A stretch of DNA of 64,000 nucleotides from contig NZ_NSGF01000014.1 of NCBI RefSeq assembly GCF_002294995.1, positions 106,015 through 170,014 on the forward strand, written 5' to 3'. This DNA comes from Mesorhizobium sp. WSM3860 (GTDB taxonomy: Bacteria; Pseudomonadota; Alphaproteobacteria; Rhizobiales; Rhizobiaceae). The notes beneath the pieces are model-generated. The model saw only the letters and a list, made by a program, of their open reading frames with translations. It made no database searches and was not told the DNA's origin. Each line of letters opens with the position of its first letter. Position 1 is the stretch's first letter. Position numbers and translations under genes: made by a program. Shown here in pieces: positions 26,948 to 35,340 of this stretch.

Positions 26948-27925
26948 ATGAGAAAACGGACAGCAATGCTTCTGCTCGGCGCCGCCCTTATCGGCGGGCA
27001 ATCGGCCGCCAAAGCCGACGGGCTCAACATCGTCTTCACCCATCATTCGTCGGCCTCGAACACGTTCTGGCAGGCGGTGAAGAAAGGTTTCGACGATGGC
27101 TGCGCCAAAGTCGAGGCCAACTGCAACATGGTCTTCACCCAGACCGAGGGATCGATCGAGCAGCAGGTCGCCAACATGCGCGCCGCCCTTGCCGCCAAGC
27201 CCGACGCGTTGCTCACCTCCATCGTCGACGACCATGCTTTCGACGATGTCATCAAGGAGGCGCGCGACGCCGGCGTGGTGGTGATCGCGGTCAATGTCGA
27301 CGACACCGAAGGTGCCAAGGGCAATGCGCGCCAAGCCTTCATCGGCCAGGGCTTCAAGCCAGCCGGCTACTCGCTCGCCAAGGCGATTTCCGAGAGCTTC
27401 CCGAAGGATGGTCCGATCAAGGTGCTGGTCGGCATCTCGGCGCCAGGTCAGAACTGGTCGGAAACCCGCGGCGCCGGCGTCATGCAGTTCCTTGAGGAAT
27501 ACAAGGCCGCTCATAAGGACCGCGACGTTTCGTGGGAGCGCATCGACAGCGGCACCGACCTCGCCATCACCTCCGACCGCGTCGGCGCCTATCTCAACGC
27601 GCATCCCGACACCACGGCCTATTTCGACACCGGCTTCTGGTGCGCCGGTGTGGCGCGCGTGCTGGCCGATCGTGGCGTCACGCCCGGCAAGGTCCTGCTC
27701 GGCGGCTTCGATCTCGTTCCCGAAGTGCTGCAGCAGATGCAGAAGGGCTATGTCCAGGCGCTGGTCGACCAGCAGCCCTACATGCAGGGTTTCATGCCGG
27801 TGATGGAGGTCTATCTCAACAAAAAGCTCGGTCTTGCTCCTTCCGACATCGACACGGGGCAGGGCATCGTGCGCCAGAAGGACGCCGATGCGATCATGGC
27901 GCTGTCCGCGCAGGGCATGCGGTAA
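26948..27925 (+). CDS. Sugar ABC transporter periplasmic binding protein (FrcB/RbsB type)
   Basis: This 325-residue protein starts with GGGAGG upstream and has a Sec signal (RKRTAMLLLGAALIGGQSAAKA). The mature domain is the ribose-binding type: LNIVFTHHSSASNTFWQAVK, CNMVFTQTEGSIEQQVANMR, VVVIAVNVDDTEG, and a second lobe with YFDTGFWCAGVARVLADRG. The pattern is that of a monosaccharide-binding protein. It is the first component of a binding protein-permease-ATPase set in the same order as frcBCA. Confidence 0.9.
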   Translation: MRKRTAMLLLGAALIGGQSAAKADGLNIVFTHHSSASNTFWQAVKKGFDDGCAKVEANCNMVFTQTEGSIEQQVANMRAALAAKPDALLTSIVDDHAFDDVIKEARDAGVVVIAVNVDDTEGAKGNARQAFIGQGFKPAGYSLAKAISESFPKDGPIKVLVGISAPGQNWSETRGAGVMQFLEEYKAAHKDRDVSWERIDSGTDLAITSDRVGAYLNAHPDTTAYFDTGFWCAGVARVLADRGVTPGKVLLGGFDLVPEVLQQMQKGYVQALVDQQPYMQGFMPVMEVYLNKKLGLAPSDIDTGQGIVRQKDADAIMALSAQGMR

Positions 27926-28151
27926 GCTCAGCGCAGACCGGTCGGATGCTGCCTACGTTGGCAAGTCGCATGCCTTGGAGATTGGCCGAGACGCCCATCG
28001 CTTCGTCATGCCAGGGTCTCCGCGACGGAGCTTCGCTCCTGCTTCGGCCTGTCTTCCGCCCGGAATTGCGTGGCACAAGAATTTCGAAGTTTGCATCGGC
28101 GGCGCCGGCGTCGCCGATGCGCCTCAAACCTTCAAATACCGGAGCCCCTCA

Positions 28152-29129
28152 TTGAAGCGCCTGTTCAAGACCTATCTCGAGAAGCCGGAACTGGCCGGGC
28201 TGATCCTCCTGGTGCTGCTCGTCGTCCTGTTCCAGGTCCGCTCGCACGGCGTGTTCCTGAACCAGGACAATCTGCGCGGCATCCTCGGCATCCTGCCGGA
28301 GGCCGGCCTCGTCGCCATCGGCGTCACCATCCTGATGATCAGCGGCGAGTTCGACCTGTCGGTCGGCTCGGTCTTCGCGCTGATGCCGATGACGATGGCG
28401 GTGCTGATGGTGCATGGCTGGCCGTTCCCGCTGGCGCTGCTCGCCGGGCTGCTCGTCTCGGCGGCCATCGGCTTCATCAACGGCTATATCACCATCCGCT
28501 TCGCCATCCCGAGCTTCATCACCACGCTCGGCATGCTGTTCATGGCGCGCTCGCTCACCGTCGTCGTTTCCGGCGGCTTCCCGCCGCTGCTGCCCGCCGA
28601 CCTGCCGACTTGGCTGTTCACGTCCTTCGTCGGGCCGGGCAACATGTTCCGCATGTCGTTCCTGTGGTTCGTGGCGGTCGCGGTGCTGACCTCGCTGATG
28701 CTGTCGCGCACCAATTTCGGCAACTGGATCAAGGCTACCGGCGGCTTCCTGCCGGCCGCCGCCGCGATGGGCATCCCGACCGCCAGGGTCAAGATCGTCT
28801 GCTTCATGCTGTGCTCGGTGCTCTCGGGCTTCGCCGGCATGCTGCAGGTGCTGCGGCTGGGGTCGCCGCTGCCCTCGATCGGCGAGGGGATGGAGTTGCA
28901 AGCGGTGGCATCCGCCGTCATCGGCGGCGCCTCGCTCGCCGGCGGCATCGGCACCGTCATGGGCGGCGTCGTCGGCACGACGCTCATCCGCGTCATCGAC
29001 AACGGCCTTGTGCTCAGCCATGTCGACGCCAACTGGTTCAAATTCGCCATCGGCTTCCTCACCATCTTCGCCGTCGTCGCCAATGCCTGGATGCGCAAGC
29101 GTGCCAAGGCCATCAAGATGGAGGGCTGA
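28152..29129 (+). CDS. Sugar ABC transporter permease (FrcC/RbsC type)
   Basis: The start is TTG 28152 with GGAG seven bases upstream; no suitable ATG lies in the region and the frame upstream has no similarity. The 325 residues form about eight to ten membrane segments with RbsC-type features (GILPEAGLVAIGVTILMISG, EFDLSVGSVFALM, ASAVIGGASLAGGIGTVMGG). It pairs with the ATPase that follows three bases later. The 226-base gap before it holds a small GGAGC-TTC-GCTCC hairpin, which may lower expression relative to the binding protein. Confidence 0.88.
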   Translation: MKRLFKTYLEKPELAGLILLVLLVVLFQVRSHGVFLNQDNLRGILGILPEAGLVAIGVTILMISGEFDLSVGSVFALMPMTMAVLMVHGWPFPLALLAGLLVSAAIGFINGYITIRFAIPSFITTLGMLFMARSLTVVVSGGFPPLLPADLPTWLFTSFVGPGNMFRMSFLWFVAVAVLTSLMLSRTNFGNWIKATGGFLPAAAAMGIPTARVKIVCFMLCSVLSGFAGMLQVLRLGSPLPSIGEGMELQAVASAVIGGASLAGGIGTVMGGVVGTTLIRVIDNGLVLSHVDANWFKFAIGFLTIFAVVANAWMRKRAKAIKMEG

Positions 29130-29132
29130 GCC

Positions 29133-29864
29133 GTGAGCGACGCGATCATCTCGGTGCGCGATCTGCACAAATGGTATTCCGGCGTGCATGCCCTCAAAGG
29201 CGTCACGCTCGACTTCAAGCGCGGCGAGGCGCTCGGCCTGGTCGGCGACAACGGCGCCGGCAAGTCGACCTTGATCAACATCCTGTCCGGCGTTCACCGC
29301 GCCGACCAAGGCGAGATCAAGGTCGAGGGCAGGGACGTCAGCATCGCGACCCCGCGCGACTCGATGGATCTCGGCATTGAGACCATCTATCAGTACAATT
29401 CCATGGTCCCCACCATGTCGATCGCCCGCAACCTGTTCATCGGCCGTGAGCCGACACGGTTCTCGATCCTCGGCGTCGGCATCCTCGACCAGAAGAAGAT
29501 GGCCGAGGAAAGCGTCCGCGCCATCGCCAATGTCGACCTGCATCTGCGCTCCCCCGATGCGCTCGTCGGCGAGCTCTCCGGCGGTCAGCGTCAGGGCGTC
29601 GCGATCGCGCGCGCCATGCACTTCAAGTCGAAGGTGATGATCCTCGACGAGCCGACCAACCACCTCTCGGTCAAGGAGACCAACAAGGTGATCGGCTTCG
29701 TGCGCGGCCTCAAGGAACAGGGGGTGACGGGCGTCTTCATCAGCCACAACATGCACCACGTCTTCGATTGCTGCGACCGTATCGTCGCGATGGCGCGCGG
29801 CGAGATCGTGCTGGACAAGCGGATCGGCGACACCTCGATCGACGAAGTCCATTCTGTCCTGTGA
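29133..29864 (+). CDS. Sugar ABC transporter ATP-binding protein, single domain (FrcA type)
   Basis: This 243-residue protein starts with GTG. It has Walker A GDNGAGKST (38-46), signature LSGGQRQG (about 148-155) and Walker B VMILDEPTNHLS, with the H-loop as GVFISHNMHHVF. Unlike RbsA it has only one nucleotide-binding domain, as in FrcA, so two copies would act in the transporter. It is in the middle of the sugar operon. Confidence 0.92.
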   Translation: MSDAIISVRDLHKWYSGVHALKGVTLDFKRGEALGLVGDNGAGKSTLINILSGVHRADQGEIKVEGRDVSIATPRDSMDLGIETIYQYNSMVPTMSIARNLFIGREPTRFSILGVGILDQKKMAEESVRAIANVDLHLRSPDALVGELSGGQRQGVAIARAMHFKSKVMILDEPTNHLSVKETNKVIGFVRGLKEQGVTGVFISHNMHHVFDCCDRIVAMARGEIVLDKRIGDTSIDEVHSVL

Positions 29865-29874
29865 GGGTTAGGCA

Positions 29875-30630
29875 ATGAAGGCGCTCGCTGATCGTAAAGT
29901 CCTTTTGACGGGCGGCCTCGGGTCGCTTGGCCGGGCGCAGGCGGTGACGCTGGCGCGTGCGGGCGCGCGCGTGCTGGTGCTCGACCGCCCCGACATCGGT
30001 GATGCCGAGCAGACGGTGGCGGGACTTGCCGGACAGGCCGGGGGCGACATCGCCTTCGTCGGCTGCGATCTCAACCGGCTGGCCGAGGCGGAAGCGGCTG
30101 TTGCCGCGCTGGCGGCGACGGAAGGCGGCATCGATATCCTGATCAACAACGCGGCGCTGATCATCAACCGGCCGTTCGAGCAGTTCTCGCTGGCCGAATA
30201 TGAGGACCAGATCCGCGTCAACTCCTCGGCCGCCTTTGCGCTGGCGCGGGCCTGCGCCCCTGGCATGAAGGCGAAGGGCTACGGCAAGATCGTCAACTTC
30301 TGCTCGATTACGCTCAACGGCCGCTGGGACGGCTACGTGCCCTATGTCGCCTCGAAGGGCGCCATGCTCGGGCTCACCAAATCGCTGGCGCGCGAGCTCG
30401 GGCCGCATGGCATCCGCGTCAACGCCATATCGCCCGGCGCCGTGGTCTCGGAGGCGGAGGCGCGCGTCTTCGGCGACCGCTTGAAGCAGTACAATGACTG
30501 GATCCTCGAGAACCAAAGCCTCAAGAAGCGCATCGAGCCTGAGAATGTCGCCGAGCTCGTGCTGTTCCTCGTCTCACCCGCCTCCGACATGATCAGCGGC
30601 CAGAACATCGCCATCGATGGCGGTTGGTGA
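29875..30630 (+). CDS. Short-chain dehydrogenase/reductase, probable sugar dehydrogenase
   Basis: This 251-residue classical SDR has the cofactor motif TGGLGSLG (13-20), NNAALI, catalytic Ser in NFCSITL and Y-x3-K in PYVASKGAML. The end SGQNIAIDGGW is the family C-terminus. Placed between the sugar importer and the epimerase, it probably oxidises the imported aldose to its lactone. The cofactor and sugar are not shown. It overlaps or abuts the epimerase gene. Confidence 0.9.
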   Translation: MKALADRKVLLTGGLGSLGRAQAVTLARAGARVLVLDRPDIGDAEQTVAGLAGQAGGDIAFVGCDLNRLAEAEAAVAALAATEGGIDILINNAALIINRPFEQFSLAEYEDQIRVNSSAAFALARACAPGMKAKGYGKIVNFCSITLNGRWDGYVPYVASKGAMLGLTKSLARELGPHGIRVNAISPGAVVSEAEARVFGDRLKQYNDWILENQSLKKRIEPENVAELVLFLVSPASDMISGQNIAIDGGW

Positions 30631-30634
30631 GGAC

Positions 30635-31501
30635 ATGGCCGCCGCGGTCGAGCTGAACGACGGGCAGGCGAGGCTGGTCGTGGCGCCGGAGAAGGGCGCG
30701 GCGATCGCACGCTATGACGCGCTGGTGATCGGCAGCGCGCCGGTTCCGCTGCTCAGGCCAGGCGATGGAACCGGCACGTCCGGCTGCCAGCTCCTGGTGC
30801 CGTGGTCGAACCGCATCTCCGGCGGCGGCTTCACTTTCGACGGCCGCTTCCACGCCGTCGCGCCGAACGTTCCGGGCGAAGCCTTTCCGATCCACGGCGA
30901 CGGTTTCCAGAAGCCATGGCGGCTTGCCCGCCGCACGGGCACCGAGGCGGAGCTGGTGCTCGACGAGGGCGCTATCGAGCCTTACCGCTATGCGGCCACC
31001 GTGACCTATGCGCTGCAGGATGGCGCGCTGGCGGCGCGGCTGACGGTGGAGAACCGCGCCGGCATGCGCCTGCCTTACGGCCTCGGTTTCCATCCGTGGT
31101 TCCCGCGCCTCGATACAACCCTGCTCAAGGCCGAGGCCAGGCGAGTCTGGCTGGAGGACGAGCGCCATTTGCCGGTCGGCGTGGTGGCGTTGAGCGAGCG
31201 CCCGGCATGGGATTTCTCGCGCCCCATCCCGCTGCCGCCGGACTGGGTCAACAACGCCTTCGGCGGATGGGATCGTCGCGCCTCGATCACGCAGCTCGAG
31301 GAGGGGATCAGGATCACGCTCACCGCCTCGCCGGAGCTCGGCGTCTATATCCTCTATTCGCCGTCACCCGATGCTGGCTTCTTCTGCTTCGAGCCGGTCT
31401 CGCACCCCGTCGATGCGCATCACGGCGAGGGGCTGACGGTGCTTGAAGATGGGGAATCGATGAGCGCGACGATGCGGCTGGACTGGGCGGCGGCGGGTTG
31501 A
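30635..31501 (+). CDS. Aldose 1-epimerase (GalM family)
   Basis: ATG 30635 with GTGAGG upstream avoids overlap; ATG 30617 would overlap the SDR gene by 14 bases. The 288-residue protein has the GalM catalytic pattern: NRISGGGFTFDGR, the His in FPIHGDGFQKPW, a second His in LGFHPWFPRL, and the C-terminal FCFEPVSHPVDAHH containing the catalytic Glu. It would equilibrate sugar anomers for the dehydrogenase. It closes the operon; an intergenic repeat begins 18 bases later. Confidence 0.9.
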   Translation: MAAAVELNDGQARLVVAPEKGAAIARYDALVIGSAPVPLLRPGDGTGTSGCQLLVPWSNRISGGGFTFDGRFHAVAPNVPGEAFPIHGDGFQKPWRLARRTGTEAELVLDEGAIEPYRYAATVTYALQDGALAARLTVENRAGMRLPYGLGFHPWFPRLDTTLLKAEARRVWLEDERHLPVGVVALSERPAWDFSRPIPLPPDWVNNAFGGWDRRASITQLEEGIRITLTASPELGVYILYSPSPDAGFFCFEPVSHPVDAHHGEGLTVLEDGESMSATMRLDWAAAG

Positions 31502-31518
31502 TCGCGAGACGGGGAAAC

Positions 31519-31580
31519 AGCCAATCTCCCCCCTTGTGGGGGAGATGTCCGGCAGGACAGAGGGGGGCGCTGTCCTGCCG
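31519..31580 (+). repeat. Intergenic palindromic repeat
   Basis: Full copy: CTCCCCCCTTGTGGGGGAGA then TGTCCGGCAGGACAGAGGGG. With the inverted copy at 32009 it brackets the DUF559 gene. Confidence 0.9.
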
Positions 31581-31585
31581 GCGTC

Positions 31586-31957
31586 TCAGATCGATTCAGC
31601 CAATCCCGCGGCAATAACAATATGCTGGCAGGCATTGTCGATGTCGCGGATGACATCGTCATTCCAGAAGCGCAGGACCATCCAGCCATCCTCCTCCAAG
31701 CGCTTGGTCCTAACCTCGTCGGCGTTAGCACGGCCCGCTTCGGCATGCTGTGAGCCATCGACCTCGACGATCAGCTTCTTCTGCGGGCAGGCAAAGTCGA
31801 CAATGTAGCCTGCGATCGGAAACTGCCTGCGGAAGCCGAGGCCCATAAGTCGATGCGCACGGAGTTCGTTCCATAGCTTTAACTCGGCATCGGTCATGAC
31901 TTTGCGCATCGATTTCGCATTGGCGCGATGTGTCGGTGGCAGAGGCGTATGTGGCAT
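31586..31957 (-). CDS. DUF559 (Vsr/MTES_1575-like endonuclease fold) protein
   Basis: This 123-residue protein (ATG 31957) has the DUF559 pattern: AKSMRKVMTDAELKLWNELR, LGFRRQFPIAGYIVDFAC, and LIVEVDGSQHAEAGRANADE. The D..E-x-D-G core resembles the catalytic strand of very-short-patch-repair type nucleases. Known members are mostly uncharacterised. It lies between two inverted copies of the intergenic repeat, alone and in the opposite direction to the sugar operon. This arrangement suggests it came in with, or is moved by, the repeats, but that is inference. Confidence 0.88.
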   Translation of the reverse strand: MPHTPLPPTHRANAKSMRKVMTDAELKLWNELRAHRLMGLGFRRQFPIAGYIVDFACPQKKLIVEVDGSQHAEAGRANADEVRTKRLEEDGWMVLRFWNDDVIRDIDNACQHIVIAAGLAESI

Positions 31958-32008
31958 GGTCGAGCCTGAGCTGGCTTTAGGGGTTATGTCGCCGACGCTT
32001 CTACTCCA

Positions 32009-32061
32009 CGGCGCCCCCCTCTGTCCTGCCGGACATCTCCCCCACAAGGGGGGAGATCGGC
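32009..32061 (-). repeat. Intergenic palindromic repeat, inverted
   Basis: Reverse orientation copy: CCCCCCTCTGTCCTGCCGGA then CATCTCCCCCACAAGGGGGG. TTTCGCCAATCTCC follows at 32078, the companion motif in reverse. Confidence 0.9.
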
Positions 32062-32111
32062 CGTCGCGTCGGCTTTCGCCAATCTCCAACGTTGGAAGAC
32101 GGAGCAGTTCC

Positions 32112-33374
32112 TCACAACTCCTTCTCCGCCAGTTCCCGGAATGCATCCGGCACCGAGCGCGCCGCTTCCAGCGCGACGGTGCCGTAGCCGACGGCTTCCT
32201 TGCCGAAGCGCTGGCGGATCTTGTCTATGGCGCGGTCGGCGCCGAAGCGGGCGAGGCCCTGGCGGCTGCCGGGCTTCAGCTTCTCATCCGCCAGGCCGAG
32301 CGGCAGTTCGAGCTGCAACTCGGCATGCTCTTCCAGATGCGAGACCGAGATCGCCAGCAGCGAGATTTCCCGTTCGCCCGGGTGAGCGGCGAGCACGCCT
32401 CTCACCAGCTCTTCCGCGACTTCGGCGAGCATGGTGGTAGCCTGGATCGGCTGCTCCAGCGTCACCGAGCGGGTGACCGCGCGCATGTCGGCAAAGCGCA
32501 CGCGCACCGTCACCGTGCGGCCCGGCCGGCCCTTGGCGCGCAGGCGGCTGGCGACGCGGTCGGCGAGATGCAGGAGCGTCGGCACGAAGACGCGCGGCAG
32601 CGCGGGTTTGCGGCCCAGCGCCGACTGCGCGCCTGCGGAATGCGCGCGGCGATGCGTCTCAAGCCGGCGCGGGTCGCGGTTCCAGGCCAGGGCCGCGAGC
32701 TTCTGGCCGGCGGCATGGCCGATCAGCCGCTCCAGCGCGCCGCTATGCGTTCGCGCCAATTGCCCGATGGTTTCGACGCCGATTTCGGCGAGCCGCGCTT
32801 TGTTCGCCGGACCGACGCCCCACATTAGCGAGACCGGCAAATCGTGCAGAAAGGAAAGCTCGGTGCCGGGCTCGACCACCACCAGGCCGTCGGGCTTGGC
32901 TACCTGCGAGGCGATCTTGGCGAGATGCTTCGTCCGGGCCACGCCGATCGAGATCGGCAGGCCGAGCTCGCTCTTCACGCGCCGGCGGATGGTTCGCGCA
33001 ATTTCGTCCGGCGGCCCGAACAGATGCGTGCAGCCGGCGACATCGGCGAAAGCCTCGTCGATCGAGATGCGCTCGACCAGCGGCGTGAAATCGTCGAGCA
33101 CCTTGATCGCGGCGTCGCCGAGACGCTGGTATTCGCCGAAGCGGCCGCCGACGAAGATGAGCTGCGGACAGAGCTCGCGCGCCTTGCGGCCGGGCATGCC
33201 GCCGCGCACGCCAAAAATCTTCGCCTCATAGGAGGCGGCAAGCACCACACCGCCGCCGACCGCGATCGGCTTGCCGCGCAGCGACGGGTCGAACAGTTGC
33301 TCGACCGAGGCGTAGAAGGCGTCGAGATCGGCATGCAGGATGGTAGCGGCTGAAGCGGCGTTCGTGGCGGGCAT
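32112..33374 (-). CDS. dinB: DNA polymerase IV (Y-family translesion polymerase)
   Basis: This 420-residue protein has the Y-family motifs: DLDAFYASVEQL (metal Asp near residue 17), YEAKIFGVRGGMPG, and SIDEAFADVAG with the catalytic Asp-Glu pair. A helix-hairpin-helix thumb (WGVGPANKARLAEIGVETIG) and the little-finger domain follow. GGGAG precedes ATG. It copies past damaged bases. I see no clear LexA site in the upstream gap, though GAACATAAAGAGAACAAA at about 33449 could be looked at. A short unconserved C-terminal tail is present. Confidence 0.93.
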   Translation of the reverse strand: MPATNAASAATILHADLDAFYASVEQLFDPSLRGKPIAVGGGVVLAASYEAKIFGVRGGMPGRKARELCPQLIFVGGRFGEYQRLGDAAIKVLDDFTPLVERISIDEAFADVAGCTHLFGPPDEIARTIRRRVKSELGLPISIGVARTKHLAKIASQVAKPDGLVVVEPGTELSFLHDLPVSLMWGVGPANKARLAEIGVETIGQLARTHSGALERLIGHAAGQKLAALAWNRDPRRLETHRRAHSAGAQSALGRKPALPRVFVPTLLHLADRVASRLRAKGRPGRTVTVRVRFADMRAVTRSVTLEQPIQATTMLAEVAEELVRGVLAAHPGEREISLLAISVSHLEEHAELQLELPLGLADEKLKPGSRQGLARFGADRAIDKIRQRFGKEAVGYGTVALEAARSVPDAFRELAEKEL

Positions 33375-33998
33375 CGCGCTCCCGGCTCCATCCGTCCGCT
33401 TTGCGGCATCGCAGCATTAGCAGCGACTGTTGTAAGCGGTAATGCGTGTGAACATAAAGAGAACAAAAGCAGTTTCCTGTCAAGCCGGCGAGCGGGGGGA
33501 TGAGAACATCTGCAACCAGTCACAACCATGGGGTTTGAACGGTTGCGGCGGCGTGCTCCCCTTGGGGGTTGGCCGCAAGACCAGGGGGAGGGGCGCGAAG
33601 GTTGTCGAAGCCGGGACCGAAGCGACGCGCGAAGACCCTGATTGATACGCCTTTCGATGAATGATTGATAATGTAATTGCCGGGCCCGGCGCGAAATCGA
33701 TTTTGCGGTGCAGGGCCTATTGCAAGCCCGTTCTGCCGGTGATTTGCTGTTCCTTGCGCCTGGCACGACGGCGGTTGAGGGGCCGCCCCGTTTCTCGCTC
33801 CATGGGAGAATCCTGTGAACCCTCGGCAACTGAATTTCGCCAGTAGTGTCGGGGCAAAGCCAGTCCCCATCCACGAGATTCCTTCTTCATTTCCGCTCGC
33901 GGGCCCCCGCTCGCTGAGCCGATCGAAACCGCCATAGGCGAGGCGCAAGCCGGGTGGAAGGCGATGCTCGAAAAATCAAAAACAACTGGGAGGAATCG
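33375..33998. other. 624-base gap between dinB and a small zinc-type protein
   Basis: No convincing gene. A 28-codon minus-strand ORF (33803-33717, very basic) and other short frames lack support. The control region of dinB must lie at the left side. Nothing else was recognised. Confidence 0.4.
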
Positions 33999-34190
33999 AT
34001 GCTTCATCAGGTAGGGAAAACGGAAACCCGTCCGCCGGTCGGGGCAGTGCGCCGCACTCCGCCGGCGCTTCGCCAGTGCTGCGACAACTATATCTGTCCG
34101 ACCTGCGACCAAGTCGTCGAACTGACGGATTTCCGCCAGGTCGTCTGGCATCAAAGGCCGGGCCACCGGCCGATGGAAATGGATGACTGA
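33999..34190 (+). CDS. Small Cys-containing (zinc-ribbon-like) protein
   Basis: This 63-residue protein starts at ATG 33999, with GGGAGG six bases upstream. It carries CCDNYICPTCDQVVELTDF: a C-x2-C pair plus two more Cys upstream, enough for a zinc site, and two His near the end. No membrane segment. I do not recognise a named family. It is convergent with the small membrane protein gene at 34303, with a terminator between. Confidence 0.7.
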   Translation: MLHQVGKTETRPPVGAVRRTPPALRQCCDNYICPTCDQVVELTDFRQVVWHQRPGHRPMEMDD

Positions 34191-34205
34191 GCGGACCTGC
34201 CGGAA

Positions 34206-34244
34206 ACAAAAAGGGCCCGCGCCTTCCAGAGGGGTGCGCGGGCC
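34206..34244 (-). terminator. Intrinsic terminator for the gene at 34303-34587
   Basis: A 9-base perfect stem (34214-34222 with 34236-34244, GGCCCGCGC/GCGCGGGCC) is followed on the minus strand by CTTTTTGTTT. It lies 59 bases past the stop. Confidence 0.85.
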
Positions 34245-34302
34245 GAAGCTGGAGTAGCCATTCGATAAACGCGCAGCCGGCGCACCGGTTGCGCCTGGCA
34301 GA

Positions 34303-34587
34303 TCAGCCGCCGTTGGCCGGAGCCGGGGCTGGAGCCGGTGCGGCCGGCGCGGGTGCCGGCGTCGTCGAGGGTGCCGCAGGCGTCTCCACCTTGGGCGCCT
34401 CGACCTTGGGCGCATCGACCTTCACGTTGACATCCGTCGATCCGCCACCGCCGGTGCGGCCACCGACATCGATGATGCCGGTAAAGAACAGCAGTGCCAC
34501 GATCGCGATGATCGCAAGAACGATGGCCACGGCTGTGCCGGCGCCGCCCCCGCCACTGGTGTTTACAACTGTAGGTCTGTCGGCCAT
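34303..34587 (-). CDS. Small membrane-anchored Ala/Pro-rich protein, probable stress gene
   Basis: This 94-residue protein starts at ATG 34587 after AGAGGAGAGG. It has one membrane segment (AVAIVLAIIAIVALLFFTGI, about 18-37), then DVGGRTGGGG and an acidic/Val region with APKVEAPKVETPAAPS, ending in an Ala-Pro run. The tail would extend into the periplasm like a TonB-type spacer. A perfect GGAAC-N16-CGTT lies 36-60 bases upstream, so it is probably in the general stress regulon. Family not recognised. Confidence 0.78.
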   Translation of the reverse strand: MADRPTVVNTSGGGGAGTAVAIVLAIIAIVALLFFTGIIDVGGRTGGGGSTDVNVKVDAPKVEAPKVETPAAPSTTPAPAPAAPAPAPAPANGG

Positions 34588-34622
34588 GGATTCCTCTCCT
34601 CTGCCGATTGTGATGTCGTGGC

Positions 34623-34647
34623 AACGGCGCCGAAGCTGGAATGTTCC
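34623..34647 (-). promoter_or_regulatory. EcfG-type general stress promoter
   Basis: GGAAC (34647-34643), 16 bases, CGTT (34626-34623) on the minus strand: an exact match to the alphaproteobacterial EcfG consensus. It is placed properly for the gene starting at 34587. Confidence 0.75.
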
Positions 34648-34798
34648 TGCTTTCGGGCCACGGTCCCTTGTCAGGCGGGACCTGAGGCCGCACCTCTGAA
34701 CGCAGAGGTCCGAATGGGCGATTTTTGGAAACAAGTAGGCCCACAACTCATTGGGGCACAACCGTCGAGTAACGTCCCTTCATCGGCGGTTTGAAAGT

Positions 34799-34838
34799 GG
34801 AGTTGCCCGCCATTTCCTGCGATGTGGCGGGCAACTCC
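34799..34838 (+). promoter_or_regulatory. Conserved hairpin with CCTGCGATG loop upstream of a small membrane protein
   Basis: A 14-base perfect stem (34799-34812 with 34825-34838) encloses a 12-base loop TTTCCTGCGATG. A hairpin with a different stem but the same CCTGCGATG loop lies upstream of the related gene at 42431-42664. The ATG in this loop is the only ATG start of the gene that follows. Confidence 0.5.
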
Positions 34839-35046
34839 CACAATCCTGCAGTCCGGCGACATCCTCGCGAACCTGTGCGCCGCGCTTCTGCTGACAGCAT
34901 TGATCGCCGGCATCGTTCACAGGCGTGCGCGACGTCGTTTCAAACCTTGCCTGCCGCTCCGCTCCATCTCAGCGCGCGCCGCACGCTGTCGCCAAAACGA
35001 TGATACAGGACTGCAGGCGGAACCCGGCCGCCGGTCACGCCGTTGA
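34822..35046 (+). CDS. Small membrane protein related to that at 42431-42664
   Basis: The 74-residue frame starts at ATG 34822 inside a hairpin loop and has no Shine-Dalgarno sequence. Its core SGDILANLCAALLLTALIAG matches LGEIIANMFAALLLMCVV of the gene at 42431-42664, which argues that it is real. By that comparison the homologous start would be CTG at 34846. One membrane helix, then a very basic segment (HRRARRRFKP). The C-terminal 35 residues are unconserved, so the gene may be degenerate. Function unknown. Confidence 0.45.
   Translation: MWRATPTILQSGDILANLCAALLLTALIAGIVHRRARRRFKPCLPLRSISARAARCRQNDDTGLQAEPGRRSRR
35019..35044 (+). promoter_or_regulatory. EcfG-type general stress promoter
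   Basis: GGAAC (35019-35023), 17 bases, CGTT (35041-35044). It ends 37 bases before the gene at 35081. Confidence 0.65.
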
Positions 35047-35080
35047 CTTCCGCGAAGGGATCCTTTGGGCGGAGGCCGCC

Positions 35081-35317
35081 ATGGACAGCTTCGAACTCAT
35101 CGATCTTCTCTGCGTCGTCGACGCCTGCGCCAGCGATGGCGCGGCTGGGCGCCTTATCTCAATGTCGAGAGCCGTCGAGGAACTGCGCGTCTTGACGGGG
35201 GACTTCGTCTCGTCCGACGAAGCGGCGGCGAACGCGTTGAGCCAGGTGGCGCTGCAGCGCGGCTGCGCCGTGTTGTTCGACGAACAGCCGGGCGCCGATA
35301 TCGTCGGCGAGTTCTGA
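35081..35317 (+). CDS. Small hypothetical protein
   Basis: This 78-residue protein starts at ATG 35081, with GGAGG upstream. It is mostly helical and mildly acidic (MDSFELIDLLCVVDACASDG, RLISMSRAVEELRVLTGDFV), with no membrane segment. An exact GGAAC-N17-CGTT precedes it, so a general stress role is likely. It is convergent with the TadG-like gene. Family not recognised. Confidence 0.65.
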   Translation: MDSFELIDLLCVVDACASDGAAGRLISMSRAVEELRVLTGDFVSSDEAAANALSQVALQRGCAVLFDEQPGADIVGEF

Positions 35318-35340
35318 TTTCTTCTCGAGGAAGAGCGGCG

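Noticed and set aside
28149..29852. Minus-strand 567-codon ORF opposite the sugar permease and ATPase
   Set aside because: It is low-complexity His/Asp/Arg-rich and antisense to well-supported ABC transporter genes.
33717..33803. Minus-strand 28-codon basic ORF in the gap after dinB
   Set aside because: No good ribosome site or promoter was seen; composition alone is not enough.
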